Source of the DNA: Onchocerca volvulus
Taxonomy: Eukaryota; Nematoda; Chromadorea; Rhabditida; Onchocercidae
NCBI GenBank assembly: GCA_000499405.2
Contig: HG738138.1
Location: forward strand, 3,212,368-3,276,367
Length of the DNA stretch: 64,000 nucleotides
Direction of reading: 5' to 3'
The notes beneath the pieces are model-generated. The model worked only from the letters and a program-made list of their open reading frames with translations. It did not search any database and was not told where the DNA came from. Shown piece after piece: positions 13,401 through 27,300 of the stretch (positions are counted from its first letter, which is position 1; each line of letters begins with the position of its first letter). A program made the translations under genes and the position numbers.

Positions 13401-16393
13401 ATTTTTTCCTTTCATACGAAGTTTTTTTCTACAAGTAAAATATTGCTTCCCATCTCTACACTATAGACATATCTGTCTAACTTACAATTAAGGAAAACGT
13501 CATACTTTTATGATGATGAGAAGAAAAATTCAGAAAATGATAGAGCAAAAGAAATATTTTAAAAATTCATTTTCTTTTTTATGACACAATCAGGTTTTAT
13601 TCAAATCTGTCAACTCCTTCATCGAATAAGTTGTTAACGGTACCTTTCTTGTTCGTTCCACAAAAGTTTTTGTTTCCCCTGTTTCATCCTCTTTTATCGT
13701 ATCCGTGATAACCGATGTGCCATCTTCTGCTTCCAACAGCGCTGACTGTGACGAAAGCGGAATACCATCCCATCGAGATGTTATATGATCTGTAATTGTA
13801 GCTATCAGATTTTGTTAAATACAAAATTAAAAATTTTATTTCAATTACAACGAAATCAATCTCACCTCCCTTTTTTTTTTCTGTACTTGAAGTGTGCAAT
13901 CAAAATTTATTTAAAATTCGAACATTTTGAATTTTCTTTTAACTCAATGATATCAATGTCTAGTGAAGTAAATATGCTATCAAGTAAATAAAAAATTTAA
14001 TAGATATTCTTTCATTCCTTTAATATATAATTCCGAACTTGAAAATTCGTTTTTCTGAACTTTGCATTTCTTTAGCACTTGGTATCAAAAACATGGATGA
14101 GAGATTCAATTGAGACAAATGTTGTTTGTTTCACGAAATAATCAAGTAATTATTTATTGAATTTATCTCTGATTATGCGAATAACGGTATCAGTTATCAT
14201 ACAATTAACACTCACTTGTCATTTAACTTATTTGCTTTCCTATGCACAGATTGCACAGTGTTTTGAAGTATTATTTCATTCGTAGGTATAATTAATTACC
14301 ACAAACTTGAGTAATAAATTAGTAAAATCTGCTTAATTGCTGTATGTTTATGTCCAATACTTGCTCCTTATTGTAAACTTAAATTGTTGCCAACTCATAA
14401 GTATATATTATAAATGGATATGATTCTTACATATATTGGAAATCATCGATTCATTTCTAAACTTATTTTTCTTAGGCTGTGCAAGTTAATGCATCAATTA
14501 CTAAAAAAAAGAAAAAAATAAATAAATAAATAAATAAATAACTAAATAAGGAAAGCATGATAACAGGCACTTGTCGCCTGTGGTTTTATGCACTTTGTTT
14601 GATATTTTGATTTCTGACATGAAAAACTTGAGAACTTTTTGTCTACATAATGAAAATGCTTGAAACTGCTTTTTCATATTTCAATGATCCAAGTTCAGGA
14701 TTGAGCAATGATAGCAAGAAATGGAAGAGTTGTGTAAATTCATAGCGAGTCATTTTTGTGTATTTGGATGAAAATGACAATGATCCGGTCACCTTCAGCT
14801 AGATAATTGTATAAAAAAAAAAAAAAATTTATAAAATCAAATCATCAATTCGTGCATGCATGATCGGAATAATGAACAAGCTGCATAGTGAAGATAATAT
14901 GCTTATATGAACTTTAAACAAATCTATAGGGAATAAAAGCATGATGCATCCATTCAGCCTAAATTTTTTTCAATTCTTGCTTCTTTTTTTTTTTTTCTGC
15001 ACGCTTAACGGAAAACAATCATATCCAGTTTACTCTGTCGAGAACATTTCGTCCAATCCATTTTTCAGCAAATTATCCCTATTCTCCCTCCCTTTTAAAT
15101 GCAAAAAAAAGATTAGAAGAAAAGATTCATGGAAGAAGCAAAATGTACATTAAAAAGTATGTATAGCTTGCACTGAAAATAAATATTTTCACAATCAGCG
15201 GCATGCATCAACAAAATGGAGAAGAATGGAAAATGTGCTGATCGAAATCTTCAATGGCAAATTGTGACACTTGCGATCAAAGCCATTAAATTGCAATAGT
15301 GACATATTCTGGATATCTGTCAATTAATTCCTTCTATCTTTCAAAAGTCCCTACTTACGATCGAAAGATCCAACGATTTGATGCTTTAATAAAAATGAAT
15401 TTACTAAACTTAAAATATGCATGATTTACAAAAGATAAAAATTTGTCGTTTGATTAGAAGGAATTTATGGTTTTAAAAACGAAGTTACAAGAAGCGGAAT
15501 AATTTTAAAAACTATAAAAACTAAAATATTAAAAAAAAATAAAAATTATTGAAAGCCAAAAAACCTTTTCCTTGTTAATGAGTTAATAATTAGATTTCTA
15601 ATAGTATAGGTCATGTTCCACATTATCCGATATTTGATTATTGCTAGGATAGAACGATGAAGACTATTGAGAAGATGCATGTTGTTGAGAAATTCTGTAC
15701 TTTATGTATTTTCAAATTTTCTATTTCTAAATGTATAAAATCGAGCTTCGCTACATCTTAAATTCAAGTAAATACTTAAAGCTTAATATTATTGGGCATC
15801 TTTAGATTTTCATTTATTCAGTCTTCGAATAATGACTGAAATGAGATGATTAAGAGTATTTTCAATTATTAGACTGTTGGAGCTTCAAGTGTAACACTTA
15901 CAATATTGCTAATTTGAATGACACAATGAATAAAATTCTTCTCAAACCACAAAATTTTCTGTCATCAAAAAGTTTTCCACCAACTTTATAATGAAACAAA
16001 ATGGCAAAAGCATTTTCTGCTACTAAAATGATAATTATCAATAATAATTGTGTGTTTGAAAGTAAAAATACGACCTAACGCATCAAAAATAATTCGTCCA
16101 TCACCACGAATGGTTAGTGTTGGCCGTCGATAGTAGTACCTATTTGACTTCCGGGCTACCCGTATATCCGGATAGCATGGGGTATTTGCTAAAGATGAAC
16201 TTCGAAAAGCTCGAATTCGTTGTTGATCATGATTTCTTTGATCCTTCTCTTCTTGTTCATTCTCGATTATGGTTGATGTAATAGATTGCTTTCGTATTGC
16301 TTCAGGAATCTGCCGTGTTGATCGTATTTCGCTTACTTGCGGACCAACGGATAATCGTCGTGAAGCTCTTGATTGAGCGGAATAAAAGAACAT
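7471..16393 (-). CDS. TWK-type two-pore-domain (K2P) potassium channel, complete nine-exon model
   Basis: Exons, 5' to 3' on the - strand: 16393-16075, 13789-13644, 10942-10704, 10607-10459, 10299-10130, 9925-9805, 9570-9382, 7947-7781 and 7686-7471. All have GT-AG junctions, phases agree throughout, and they total 1716 nt (571 aa plus stop). The N-terminal 155 residues are cytosolic, Ser/Arg rich and unlike other families. TM1 lies near residues 159-184, followed by an extracellular loop. Pore 1 carries TTCGYG (282-287), TM2 is near 298-318, and TM3 near 383-400. Pore 2 carries TVGLGD (421-426), and TM4 is near 432-456, leading into the CIDL stretch and a HYFGRARK segment usual for nematode TWK channels. 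The family forms dimeric background K+ channels in the plasma membrane that set resting potential in neurons or muscle. The second filter has GLG instead of GYG, a common K2P variant. The specific TWK orthologue was not determined. Confidence 0.93.
16075..16393 (-). other. proximal first exon of the K2P channel
   Basis: This 319-nt exon gives the 106-residue N terminus used in the model above. It starts at an ATG after AT-rich sequence and ends in phase 1 at a GTCGTA donor. The last base G joins AT of the next exon to make GAT (Asp). Composition is clearly coding (Ser, Arg and Gln rich, with ASRRLSVGPQVSEI near the start). Nothing in the sequence shows membrane segments. It may be only one of several alternative starts; see the exons at 24132-24303 and 31656-31779. 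Confidence 0.75.
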
Positions 16394-19300
16394 AATGTGC
16401 GATTAAATTTTTCTGGATGAATACATTACGGGTTGTTGTTGTTGTTGTTGTTTCCGTGCAAATCCTCACAGGTTAAAGTTTAAAATCCATGTGGTAGGAT
16501 TTATCCGAAATTAGCGAAGCACAAGTAAGCATCAGTAAAGGGACATCAAAAGTAGCAGTTGTGGGGGTATGCATCAGCATCGGTTCAAAATTCAACAGAT
16601 GGTGGTGTCTCAATGCTGTTGGTGGCGATAGATTCTGGTTGACATGCATGTATGCATGTGTATGTGTGTATGTGTGTATGTGTGTATTTGTGGTATTTAT
16701 GTGTGTGTCTGTCTTTGTGTCTGTATGTTTATATATATATACATATTATATATATATATAAAGATATATATCCAGAAGAGGAAATCAAAAATGGCCGAAG
16801 TTTGTGTTAGTCCCTAAATCTATTCAAAAATAAATATTACAACCAGCAGTGATTCAAAAAACTACAAGCTTTCTAACATCATCGAACAATTCTTTTCACT
16901 TTTGATATTTTTTGCACCAAATCAGCTTGATTTTTTTGGGACGGATAGTTTTGACACATTGTTATTCGAAATTCAATCTAATTCTATGTTTGAATAAGCG
17001 GATTCATCACAAATGCAAACGGCAAGTTGCCAGAAAATCATTACTGAAGTTAAATTTCTGATTTCAAATTTCAAAAAGCAAGAGATGAATTTATAGAATT
17101 AGTTAAAAAAAAAAAAAAAAGAAAAAAAAAAGGACAAAAGTACTTTTAGCTGCTGCAAAAAAAAAAAAAAAAAAAAAAAAGAAAAATTTTAAATAAGAAC
17201 AAAAGTGGACGTTTGTGATAATGCAAAGACAAAGGCCTTTAAAGACAAGCCGTAAAACAACTTATAAGTAATTCAATGAACTGAAAAGTTTGGAGTGCAT
17301 CTGATTATTTGAAAGCATCACATTTAATAAATAAAAGTTTTGCACATGATACGATAAGCCTAATTTCATTTCCGTTTTACTAACAAATAATTCGGAACAA
17401 ATTGTCATGGAATATTTATCTCTAGTTCAACGACAATTCTCTGTCACCTAAATTAATTAAAATAGACTAGGTTTTACATATCACAAACAAATCTTTTCTC
17501 TCTAATTCCCTACACGGAAATCTATTCCTTGTTTACAAACTAAAGCAGAAATATGAATAATTTTTGGAAAATTGTCCATAGATTCAAATAGAATTTATTA
17601 TCTCACATCAATAATTATAATTTGGAATAAAAGTTGCTTCTATATATCTTAAAAAAATGTTATATAGTTTAATAAACAAGCAATACTGACTGCGATCGTT
17701 TATTTGTAATTTAATTTTTCATTAATTCACAGTTTTCCTTGATAAAAGCAAAGTTGAAACACATAAGAATCTAATCTTTCATCTTTCTTCTCTGTGAATA
17801 TTTAATTTTGATAAAATTTGGTTAACGCATTTTACTTTGTCAACAAAATTTGCACTTTTTAGATACCTTTGACAACTTAAAAATTACATTTTCCCTCGCA
17901 ACTTTTGCAAATTCTTATTCGCATTTTTGTTTTATTTTTTCAGTGTTTTGCTATGAACAAGAAAATTAATTACTATCCACGGAATAAGAGAGTTTATGAT
18001 TTTCAGTAATGTGTCAGATTGCAGCAAATTATGGCAAGAAAATTAAGGTGTCGTAATTATGTTAGTGTGTGATTTGTGCTATTATAAAATATCATCTTTC
18101 GTCATGTAACTGATAAAGATTCACTCTCTTTTTCTAAAGTTAATACAACTTGACCGTTTCCCATGTTTGGGTCCTAAACTTCGTCTCTTACAAATAAACA
18201 TCAACTTTTCGCTAATTTTCATATATATATATTCGTAGTGCTTCATCTCAACAGCCGATATTTGGGATACCATTTAAACATATTTGATCACCAGGTATCT
18301 TCACACTATCTTCCCCAAAAATCACTAATTTACTAATGATTAATTTTATACATCAGTCACTAGTTTTATGTACAATTCTAAAAACGGGCATTTTTCAAGA
18401 ATGATGTCTTTGTTTCAAGGATACGTTCAAAGTTCAAAGTTGATAGAAAGTCTTGAATGACATGATTGGATGCTATTACTACTCTATAATTATCAACACT
18501 AATCCCAAGAAATATGTCAATTTGATTCTATCATGTTATTTCGGCGAAGATTAAAGAATTTGATCCAAAGAAACCGCATAGATCTTATCGATAATTTTCA
18601 TTCTTTAAATATCGCTCTTTAATTTTTGGCTTGAATTGCCTCAAAATAAAAGAAGAAAAGTGTGAAGGCTTATTCATGCGATTGAAAGATAAGAAAACAG
18701 TAACATTTCAGACGGCAATTCCAGTTAGTTTCACTTATCGAAGATTATTTTAAATTATGTTTTTACCTGGCCTCCAGTCTCAAAAAATTTCCAAAAAACA
18801 ATACCATCCAGTATTTTTCTACAATTTTTTTTTTCTATCAATATTTCCAACTAATTTCCGAATAAAATAGTTTGCCAAGTCTGAAATATAACACTGAAAT
18901 GGTTAAGGCTTCTCAATCTTCGATATAACATTCTTATAAAGTCGAAATTGATTTTAATAGATTTTATAGAATTATATCTCACGTATACGAGTATTCTTTG
19001 AGGATTTACTGCAAGTAATTAAACGAATAAATAAATTAACTAAAAAATAAAAAAAAATAAATATATAATCCAAATGTGAGAAAGCAAACCAAAAGTGAAG
19101 ATTTTTGCTTGTCTTAATAGTATCACCGTTGTTGGCTTTAAGAAAGTATAGCACTAAAAGAATCTCGAAATTTTCTTCCAAAACTTCAAACTTTGACTTT
19201 TGCATAATTAAATTTTGGAATGGAAAATTTTCGTCCACTATATCTAAAATAAAGTTCAGGTTTTATGATCAATCGTTTGAAAATCTAATTTTGCTAAGAA

Positions 19301-19859
19301 TATGGCAAGGCTATCGATGCTTTCTTTAGTACTTCTTTTTCAATTTCACTAATAATCACAGCACTTACATTAGAAAGAATGCCGTATCTTCTGTCGATCT
19401 AATTAGTGCCAAGTAATTTTCATTAAATCCACTCTCTTATATTTGAGCATTACTATCCGTGCCTTTCAATTGTTATGGGCGAGATAAGAAGACAACTTAT
19501 CACACAATCAAATCTCTGTCCACAGAGAAGCAGAATTAATTAGGTGGAAAAACAAGTCTTGCCATGAAATTCATCGCCAGAAGTTTTATAGAATTATCAA
19601 TGATCGGGAATTTGCACTACTAATCGATCATAAATTTTCCCTTGCAATCTTTGAAACCGAAAGAAACATGATCCGATCTACGTCACTAACCGACTTGAAC
19701 ACTGATCCATTTTTGGTCAAGCCAATGCACGAATCTATCTGATCACAAAACAAATCAAAAAATGACCGGATCAAATTATTCTCCTTAAATGTGGTTGAAA
19801 CTAAATCAAACACACTTAGAGCTCTTCCAGTTTCTTGTCTATTCGCCTTGAATCGATTC

Positions 19860-19894
<35 letters not shown>

Positions 19895-19908
19895 GGAATT
19901 TTTTTTAA

Positions 19909-19944
<36 letters not shown>

Positions 19945-22900
19945 TTGGGAAATCTTATTCAAAACTATCATGCATATCAATTACAGATAAATTTTCTCAT
20001 AAAGCCTGATTGTTTTTTTATCCTTGCCGAATTCTCCGAATTAGATGTTCATACTTACCACTCCATTCGACCATTAATTCTTGCTCTTTGTTAGTTTTTT
20101 TTTTCCGAACGATCTCAAGTCCTTGTTATTGACAGAACAGCAAAGAAATCAACAATTATTCTCCTTAGTGAAGTTTTCGTTCCGTTTGGCATGTAATCCT
20201 CGTTTCTGACAATGATATTCATTTCACTCTTACAGAATTTTATCAAGGTTTTGGTTATCAAGCATATCAGATTATCATGGCTCAACGATTCAGCGTTGAT
20301 TCACGCATGCTATCCAAAAAAGATTCATACATGTATTCATATCATGTTCTCTTTTGACAGCTAAATACTGGCCTATTGTTAGAAGAAAAGAAAAATTGGG
20401 AATATGAAAAGAGAAAAATAAAATAAAAATCTATTTTATGCATTTGATAAAAGATCTGAGAATGCTGTTGATTTATTGACACTCAGGAGTAATGAAAATT
20501 TTTTAAGTCCATTGAAAATATTGCACGGAATTCATACTAGAATTTTCCTTTCTGCAAATTTCATTTATGAAATTCTTAATAAAATTCCGAATTTGGAACT
20601 AAGTTAAATTTCTACTAAAAGAAACAAAATCGATTTGCTCAAGATAATATATTTTCATCTACCGTCATCTAGTTTGAAGAATAGTGATTGCAATTGTTTG
20701 AAAGAATAGTGATTGCAACTTTTTTTTAAATCACATTTTAAACTGACACGTAATATTTACTTAGAGGCATTTCGTTTAAAAACTCATTCTACTTATATAC
20801 AAGGAAATTATAGGCAAATGAATTGATCAGGAATATTTTAAAATTGTATTTATTTCCACCATAACGAAGCTCATGAATATCTGATCCAAGCTTCCGTTAT
20901 TAGATATGTCTCTAGATATGGAGCGTTATTAAATATGTCTCCAAAAGACTTTGAAAACGCTTTAGACCAGCCATGATGGTCAACTTAACGTTAGTTAGGC
21001 CTTTGACACCTTTATTGCTATAAATTTAGTTGCTATCCAGAAGTAATACTTTCTCGGTTCACTTATTTCCTAAAAATTTTTCCCAAGATATGATAAAAGC
21101 ATTTTTGGAATCAAGGGAGATATTTAGATTAAAAATGTGGAAAGTGAACTCTATTTTTTGCTAAAAAAGCTAATGGCGTTTAATCAGTATATCATATTCA
21201 TATCAGATATGCTGCTTATTATGAGTATTCAGTAACTTTAAATCCTATTGATGAATAAATAAGGAAATAACTAATTTTTAAAAGTAATAAATAGAAAGCA
21301 AATATTTAGTTCAGTTGGATATTAAAGCAATAATTTGTATCAGAGCAAATTGGTTGCATTGAAATTTTTGGAATATGATAAAGTATAAAATTATTGGTCG
21401 AATTCTTTTCAAAAGATCGCTTAATTTTGCACGCATGAAAGAATTTTCAAAATTGATCGCTCAAATTATTTTCTTCCATTTGGCTTTACTCTCTATTATT
21501 GAATTTTGTGGATAACAGATTTCTTTCAAGACAACTGTATTTGTAGGGAAACGAAACTGAATTCGGCATTGAAATTTCAGAATAATTTTGCGGAGATAAG
21601 TGCATATAAAACATAGCGCCATTCAAAAGACTGCGTCCAATTAGATATTTCCTAATTATATGCAATGAGAGACTTTCTTATATGATTGCATGTTTGTTAA
21701 AGTAATCTTCGAACACAAATTATTTCCACCTTCTAAGGAAATACTACACTCTTATTTTATTTCATGCTAAATTTAATCCTGCTAATAAACTGGCAGATCA
21801 ATTATTCGATGAATCAGTAATTTTCTGCGGTGCAAATTTTTCGAATTAAATAAAAAAAATCAATTGGAAATTGATTTTCTTACATGAATTATTTAAGATT
21901 AATACTGTCCGTTGCTCCTTTCTTTTTTCCTAAATATTCATATGGATGGATATAAGACAAAATTGCTCAGAAATTTCCCTCTTCTTCACCACAATTTTTT
22001 CATTTATAATTTTTATTTTTATTCTGAAGAGACTATTGTTATGTCCAACTCAAGAAGCCTCTTTGAATGAAACACTCGAGAAAGGATTGATTCCAAACTC
22101 CGTGAAATCGTTTGGGGATATAAAAGTACAAACATTTGTCATCTGTATCTGCAGTGATATTGCTATATACTTCTCTCGCTTAAGTCTTACTGTTACAATT
22201 TGTCAAGTGGCGGTGAATCTCAATGATCCAGACATTAGTTTTGACCAATACGGAAGTATAATGTGAAAACTTATTAACAAAAGAACTTATTGAAAATAGA
22301 TTAATTAAAAGAATTGTAAACCTGCAAAGTTTTGCGAGTGCTATTATCATTGTTGTTTGGTATGACAGCTTTCTCTTTAGCATCGTTTATAAGTCTTCTT
22401 TTCTTCAAATTTATTAAATTCTGCTTGTTTGTATCAATATTCGCATTACTATTTGTATCAACCCGAAGTTATTACTCCGACCTACAATAACTTTGAGCCG
22501 CATGTAGCGCATATTTCCATCCTTATTTAAGAAGTCGAAACTGATCCAGTTTTTGGCAATGAATCTGATTCATGATTGAAATGTTCGCCAAGCATTTTGA
22601 CAGATTCTGATAGATTATTTCTTCTGTTCGTGAATTCCGAGCTTCTTTACATTTGTAAACGCACTCGTAAGTATGTATCTCTTTCAGTAACAAACATCTC
22701 TCACACGTCAAAACGTGTTGTTGCTTTTCATTTCCTTATGCTGTTGAGCTGCAGCTATCAGAACTTTTTGATTAAAAATCCTCTCCAATCTCCAGCTTTT
22801 GGCATCTCCAAGAAACGTTTCTGTTCTGTTCTGTATCCGATCTTGGTTGCAAGATCTTTCAAGAAACCGAGAAGCCGAGAGAATCATCATAAATTTTCCT

Positions 22901-24131
22901 TTTATTTTCTTCATAAATTTGCTAGTCAAAGATTATTGCATTTTTTAAATTCTGCTTCACGAACGTCATCCATCCACAGATTGACCATCCATTCTTATCA
23001 AAATCTTCATTTTCTTCTTGCAGCTATTTCGCTTTCATAATCTTGCTATCAATCGAATTTTTGTATATCGCTCATCGTCATATTTCGAAGTTTATATAAT
23101 CCAGAAATCGTTTGCTTTTAGCCAGCTGGATTTTTAACATTTTTTTTCTCATAATCCAGGTACCTTACCTGTTGATATCGCAAAAGTCGTGTTTTTGTTG
23201 TACAGATCAATTGTTCTTTAGATCATTCTGAGTCTGGAGATTAACTTTAGTAAATGTATTGATATTTGTTCCTAATTAACTGATATCTCGTTTTGTGCTG
23301 CACTGATAAAGATACTGCTTAGGTTTTTTCAGTATAGGCCAGAGCGATCGAAGATAAAATTGATATTATCAAAACAAGCAATCAGTAACACATGACATTC
23401 TGAGCAATTAATTTATGTAATAGATAAATAAAGAATAAATGGCTGTAAGTTTATGATATCGAGTATTTCAGTTCTATATAGTTTTTTATATTTCTTAATT
23501 TATGATAACAGATGAATTATCAAAATTCTTATGACAATTAACCTCATTACTGCCAAACTTTGCTAAAAATACCAAAAAATAAATAAATAAATAAAATAAA
23601 TAAAGAAATGAAAAAAAATAAATTGTTCTGAAATATTGATTTTGAACTTCAAATTAGTTGAAAGCATTATATGAAATCCTCTCTCTCATCTAATTTTTGA
23701 ACAAAAGAAAGGAAAAAACATTACATTTTAAGAGAAATTTACAACAAATTAAGGCAAAATCTCTAATTATAAATTGGCACACAATTAACCATACACTAAA
23801 TCAATTGCTTTAAAATGAAAATTTAAAGCAATTCTGTAATATTCACGTAAGGTTATCTCTTCCGCAACGAAATAATGAAAATTAAATTATTTCCACTAAT
23901 ATGATTTAGGCCGTAGTTTATCAAAGTCACATTCGGATACTGTCATGCATTTACTATTACTGCTAATACTAAAATTTTGATTGCTAGCATGAATGTCGTA
24001 TCAGTAAATTGAAATCATAGGAAACTTACAGTACCTCACGATCGGGATAAGTATCCTGAGAGTGAATTCTTAAGAGTGAATGATAGGAAGGAAGTTTCAA
24101 GCAGGGAAAAATGAAAATAAAACTGGGATAC
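16394..24131. other. non-coding stretch upstream of the proximal K2P exon
   Basis: AT-rich DNA that would be an intron if the distal first exons belong to the channel. It contains a TG-rich microsatellite running into a TA repeat (about 16640-16760), two long T tracts at 19861-19893 and about 19913-19943, and a 24-25 bp near-perfect direct repeat at 20672-20720 (core GAATAGTGATTGCAA). There is an ATAA repeat near 23577-23608. The longest open frame in the window (22576-23040, +) lies here but has no coding signature or splice sites that I trust. Confidence 0.6.
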
Positions 24132-24303
24132 CTCGGGTATGAGTAATATGAGAGCAGTCGGAAATCCGTCGCACGTTACGTGAATCGGCAACCTTGGCCT
24201 GTGTTTGTTCGATACCAGCTGTTGTTCGGATTAGACCGGCTGTTCTGAATAAAGCTAGTGCCGGATTGAATCGTTCCTTGGAGATCACTTGTGAATAAAT
24301 CAT
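24132..24303 (-). other. probable alternative first exon (K2P channel) or first exon of an unknown gene
   Basis: A 172-nt - strand segment begins with ATG and ends at a CGAG|GTATCC donor in phase 1. It encodes 57 residues of clearly coding composition (Ala, Thr, Arg and Gln rich, such as AGLIRTTAGIEQTQAKVADS). No other - strand exon with a matching acceptor was found between here and the K2P exon at 13789. Its terminal G would splice to that exon in frame, giving the same Asp as the proximal first exon. I infer an alternative promoter and N terminus for the channel; a separate small gene with an undetected second exon is the alternative. Confidence 0.5.
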
Positions 24304-27300
24304 GGTCTAGGAGCATTTCAGTTCAAAAACGTTGAGGTTATTCATTAGTAGTCAATTTTTTGAAACAGGGCGGTTCCTTCTGAAACCATTTGAGAAGGCT
24401 ACCAGATTAGTCTGATTTTTTAATTCATCAGGATTGTGACATATGCATCACATACATCCTCAGCGCTTATATACATATATAGCACACACATACACACACA
24501 CATACACATACACATACACATGCATGCATGCATATATGATGCACGCAATATATAGGAATCAAGCCTGAAAAAGATGACAACAAACGGATGCCAACAACAC
24601 ATATATTGTGCTACTTTTTGCAGGATTGAAGAAGTTTAAATATGTCTCAAACAATAGAGCCGAAGAATGTAATTTCTTTAGCAATAAGAGATTCAAATGA
24701 TGGCTAAAAGCATAACTAGGCAGTTCAATCCAATACAATTTAATCCATAAAGTGGAGAAACAAATTCTCGGAATACCTACTAAACATTAAAGTGATCATA
24801 GATTAAAGGAATAATAATTATCACAGAATAATTTCTAATTCAGCTTATCTTTGATGTATGAACTTTGAAATTGTGACATTTGAATGGTTAAGAATTGGTA
24901 TGTGTTAGGCTAGATAATTGGCGCTTATTTTCTAAACTTTTCACTTGCACTTCGAAATGAATGTTTTTCGGACAACTTGTCAACAGGATGATTTTTTTTT
25001 CTTTTTTTAAAACTCATTATGTATAATAATTAGGCCAAGGAAACAATAAAAATCTAACCACTTCTTTGCCGTAAATAAAAAACCTTGAAAAAAAAAATTT
25101 AGCTTACTTATCATAGCTAAACTTATATACTTGACCTAATTATTGTAAAATAGTATTAGTTATTACAACAATTATTTGCGAGAAAAATTAACTTGACAAA
25201 AATTACTTTCTGTTGAAAATTCATGTCTCTTACCTGAACAAACATCAGCATATCTCATACAGGTAAAAGCAGTAGTAATTAGGTATTAATAAAGTATGCT
25301 AGTACATCTATTCCAAAAAATCTTTAGCAAATGAAAAAAACATTATTGCACCTTTTTCCATAAAGATTGTTTGACTTAGCATATCTCATTAAGTGCTAAT
25401 TCAAATGAAACATTTAGTAAACTGCTGCTCTATAGAGAATTATCTACCGCTGTTTCAAAGTTAGACCATCAACAGGAGAGAACGAATCGCTTTACTGAAG
25501 AAAAAAAAAAACCTGAAAAAACTTTTTTTTTTTTGCACAAAAAATGTTGGTAAAACAGAAGCTTTAATGTAATTCGTCTAAGCGATATCTAAAGGAAAGA
25601 AGTTAATGTACTCATTTCACTAAGTAATTCCAATCAAAATTCTTTAGTTTTCTCCTGAACAAAACTTTCAACATTGCTTAACACGGAAAAGTAAGGATAT
25701 TAGTAATACTGACAAAAATATATGGTTTAAATCAAGATTTGGAGAGAGGAGCGATAACTCAAATAGTTCATCCATGGAGATTAGAAAAATTTTGTACTGT
25801 TCAATAAACATTGAATTAACCTGGCTCAGGACGATAAGTTTTTTGGAAGATCGTATGATAGAATACTCGGTTGTATTATACGAATGATTTATTATCGCTT
25901 GGAATCATAAATGATATTAACAGGATGTATTTATTAATCGTTATCATCTAAATCTCTTACTGTGGACGTCCATTTTACTATTTGAAAAGTTTGTAAAAAT
26001 TAAAAATAAAACAAGCAATTTAGAGCATCCCTTTAAATGTTCATCGAAATAAGCTGTATGAAGCCACAAAATAGTTTATCTTACGAGAAGTAAGAGTTCT
26101 GACTTAATAAAACAAAAATGACTTTTTAAAGAACTCTTTCTGCCTGCAGCGTTTTATAGTAAGACCCAAATTTCCGAAATTTCAAATTGGATTTTGTCCA
26201 ATATTCATTTTTACACATAAATATTTGCTTTTTCATGTTTTAGATTTTTTTTTTCTTCTTTACTGAGAATATAAAATAAAAAAAATGTTGAAAATTTACC
26301 GTGATATATAAAGCAGGCAGGCATTTTACTTGTTTGGAATTGAAAGAGATTGCCACACATACAATTTGGAAAAATTGCGCTTTTTAAAAACTCGGAAAGT
26401 TTGAAAAAGCTTTAGTTTTTTACGCCTCACCGCTTTGCCAAAACAGCATGATGAAATTCAAAAATTGACGAATACACTATCAATGGATATGATCAAAGAT
26501 CAGTTTTTTTATTTTGCGTGATGCGTGCCATAAATAAAATTTTCTCACATGGCTTTGATGAAGAAGCTCAAAATCTTCCTTCTGTTTCAAACTTTTTCAA
26601 TCTTCTCCAAAACTCTTTTATTTGAAATTTTGTCCTAATTGTGCAGAAGATGTAGCTGCAGAATTTCATTGTACTTATTTGGCAACTGTTTTTTAACACC
26701 CAAAATAGTTTCTTATACTCCAAATTCTTTTGAAAGAAGAAAATTTGCCTTAATGAAATTCTATTTTAATATGTCCGTGACATGAGCATCATTACTATCC
26801 CATTCATCCGTCCATTGAAACTAACAGAAAGGGCATGTTGATGAATTTAGTGGAACATGATGAAATTAAAACTTTTATATCACACATGATAAGTTTACTA
26901 TTTCAATTTGTTTTTCGGTCGTAATAAACATTATCTCTCAAAAAATTTTTCCAAATGCGAAATTTATCGCATTTTTTGCGAAAAAAAAAAAAAACATGTA
27001 AACATAAAGCAAAAAAATGACTTACTCAATTGTAATTAGAAAAAGATGCTATTGCTGATAAATATGCAATGAATTAGATATGGTCCTCTTAGCTTGCTGA
27101 TCAGATACTTTTTTTAAAACAAATACATTTTTCCTCAAACTTGGGAATTCAAAAATATCAGTAGATTTCAAATGGCACTATATAATTAAATGCTTAAATG
27201 ATATCTTATTAATTATGCTATTAACAATGTGATTTGTGCGAATGATAATAATATTTTACGCTACAATTTTTCTAATCTTTGAACAAGCTAAAAATACTGA

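Noticed and set aside
19628..19813. - strand frame (FDLVSTTFKENNLIRSFF) as an internal K2P exon
   Set aside because: No acceptor and donor pair gives a phase compatible with the neighbouring exons, and it is not needed for a complete channel.
19861..19943. Two long T tracts separated by a short mixed stretch, as a possible retroelement tail
   Set aside because: There is no retroelement coding sequence or target-site duplication; they are more likely slippage-prone homopolymers or assembly artefacts.
22576..23040. Longest open frame in the window, 154 codons on the + strand, beginning with TTG
   Set aside because: It lacks an ATG start, splice sites and any family motif. Ser, Phe, Leu and His dominate, and overlapping - strand frames are also open, which fits a low-stop chance stretch.
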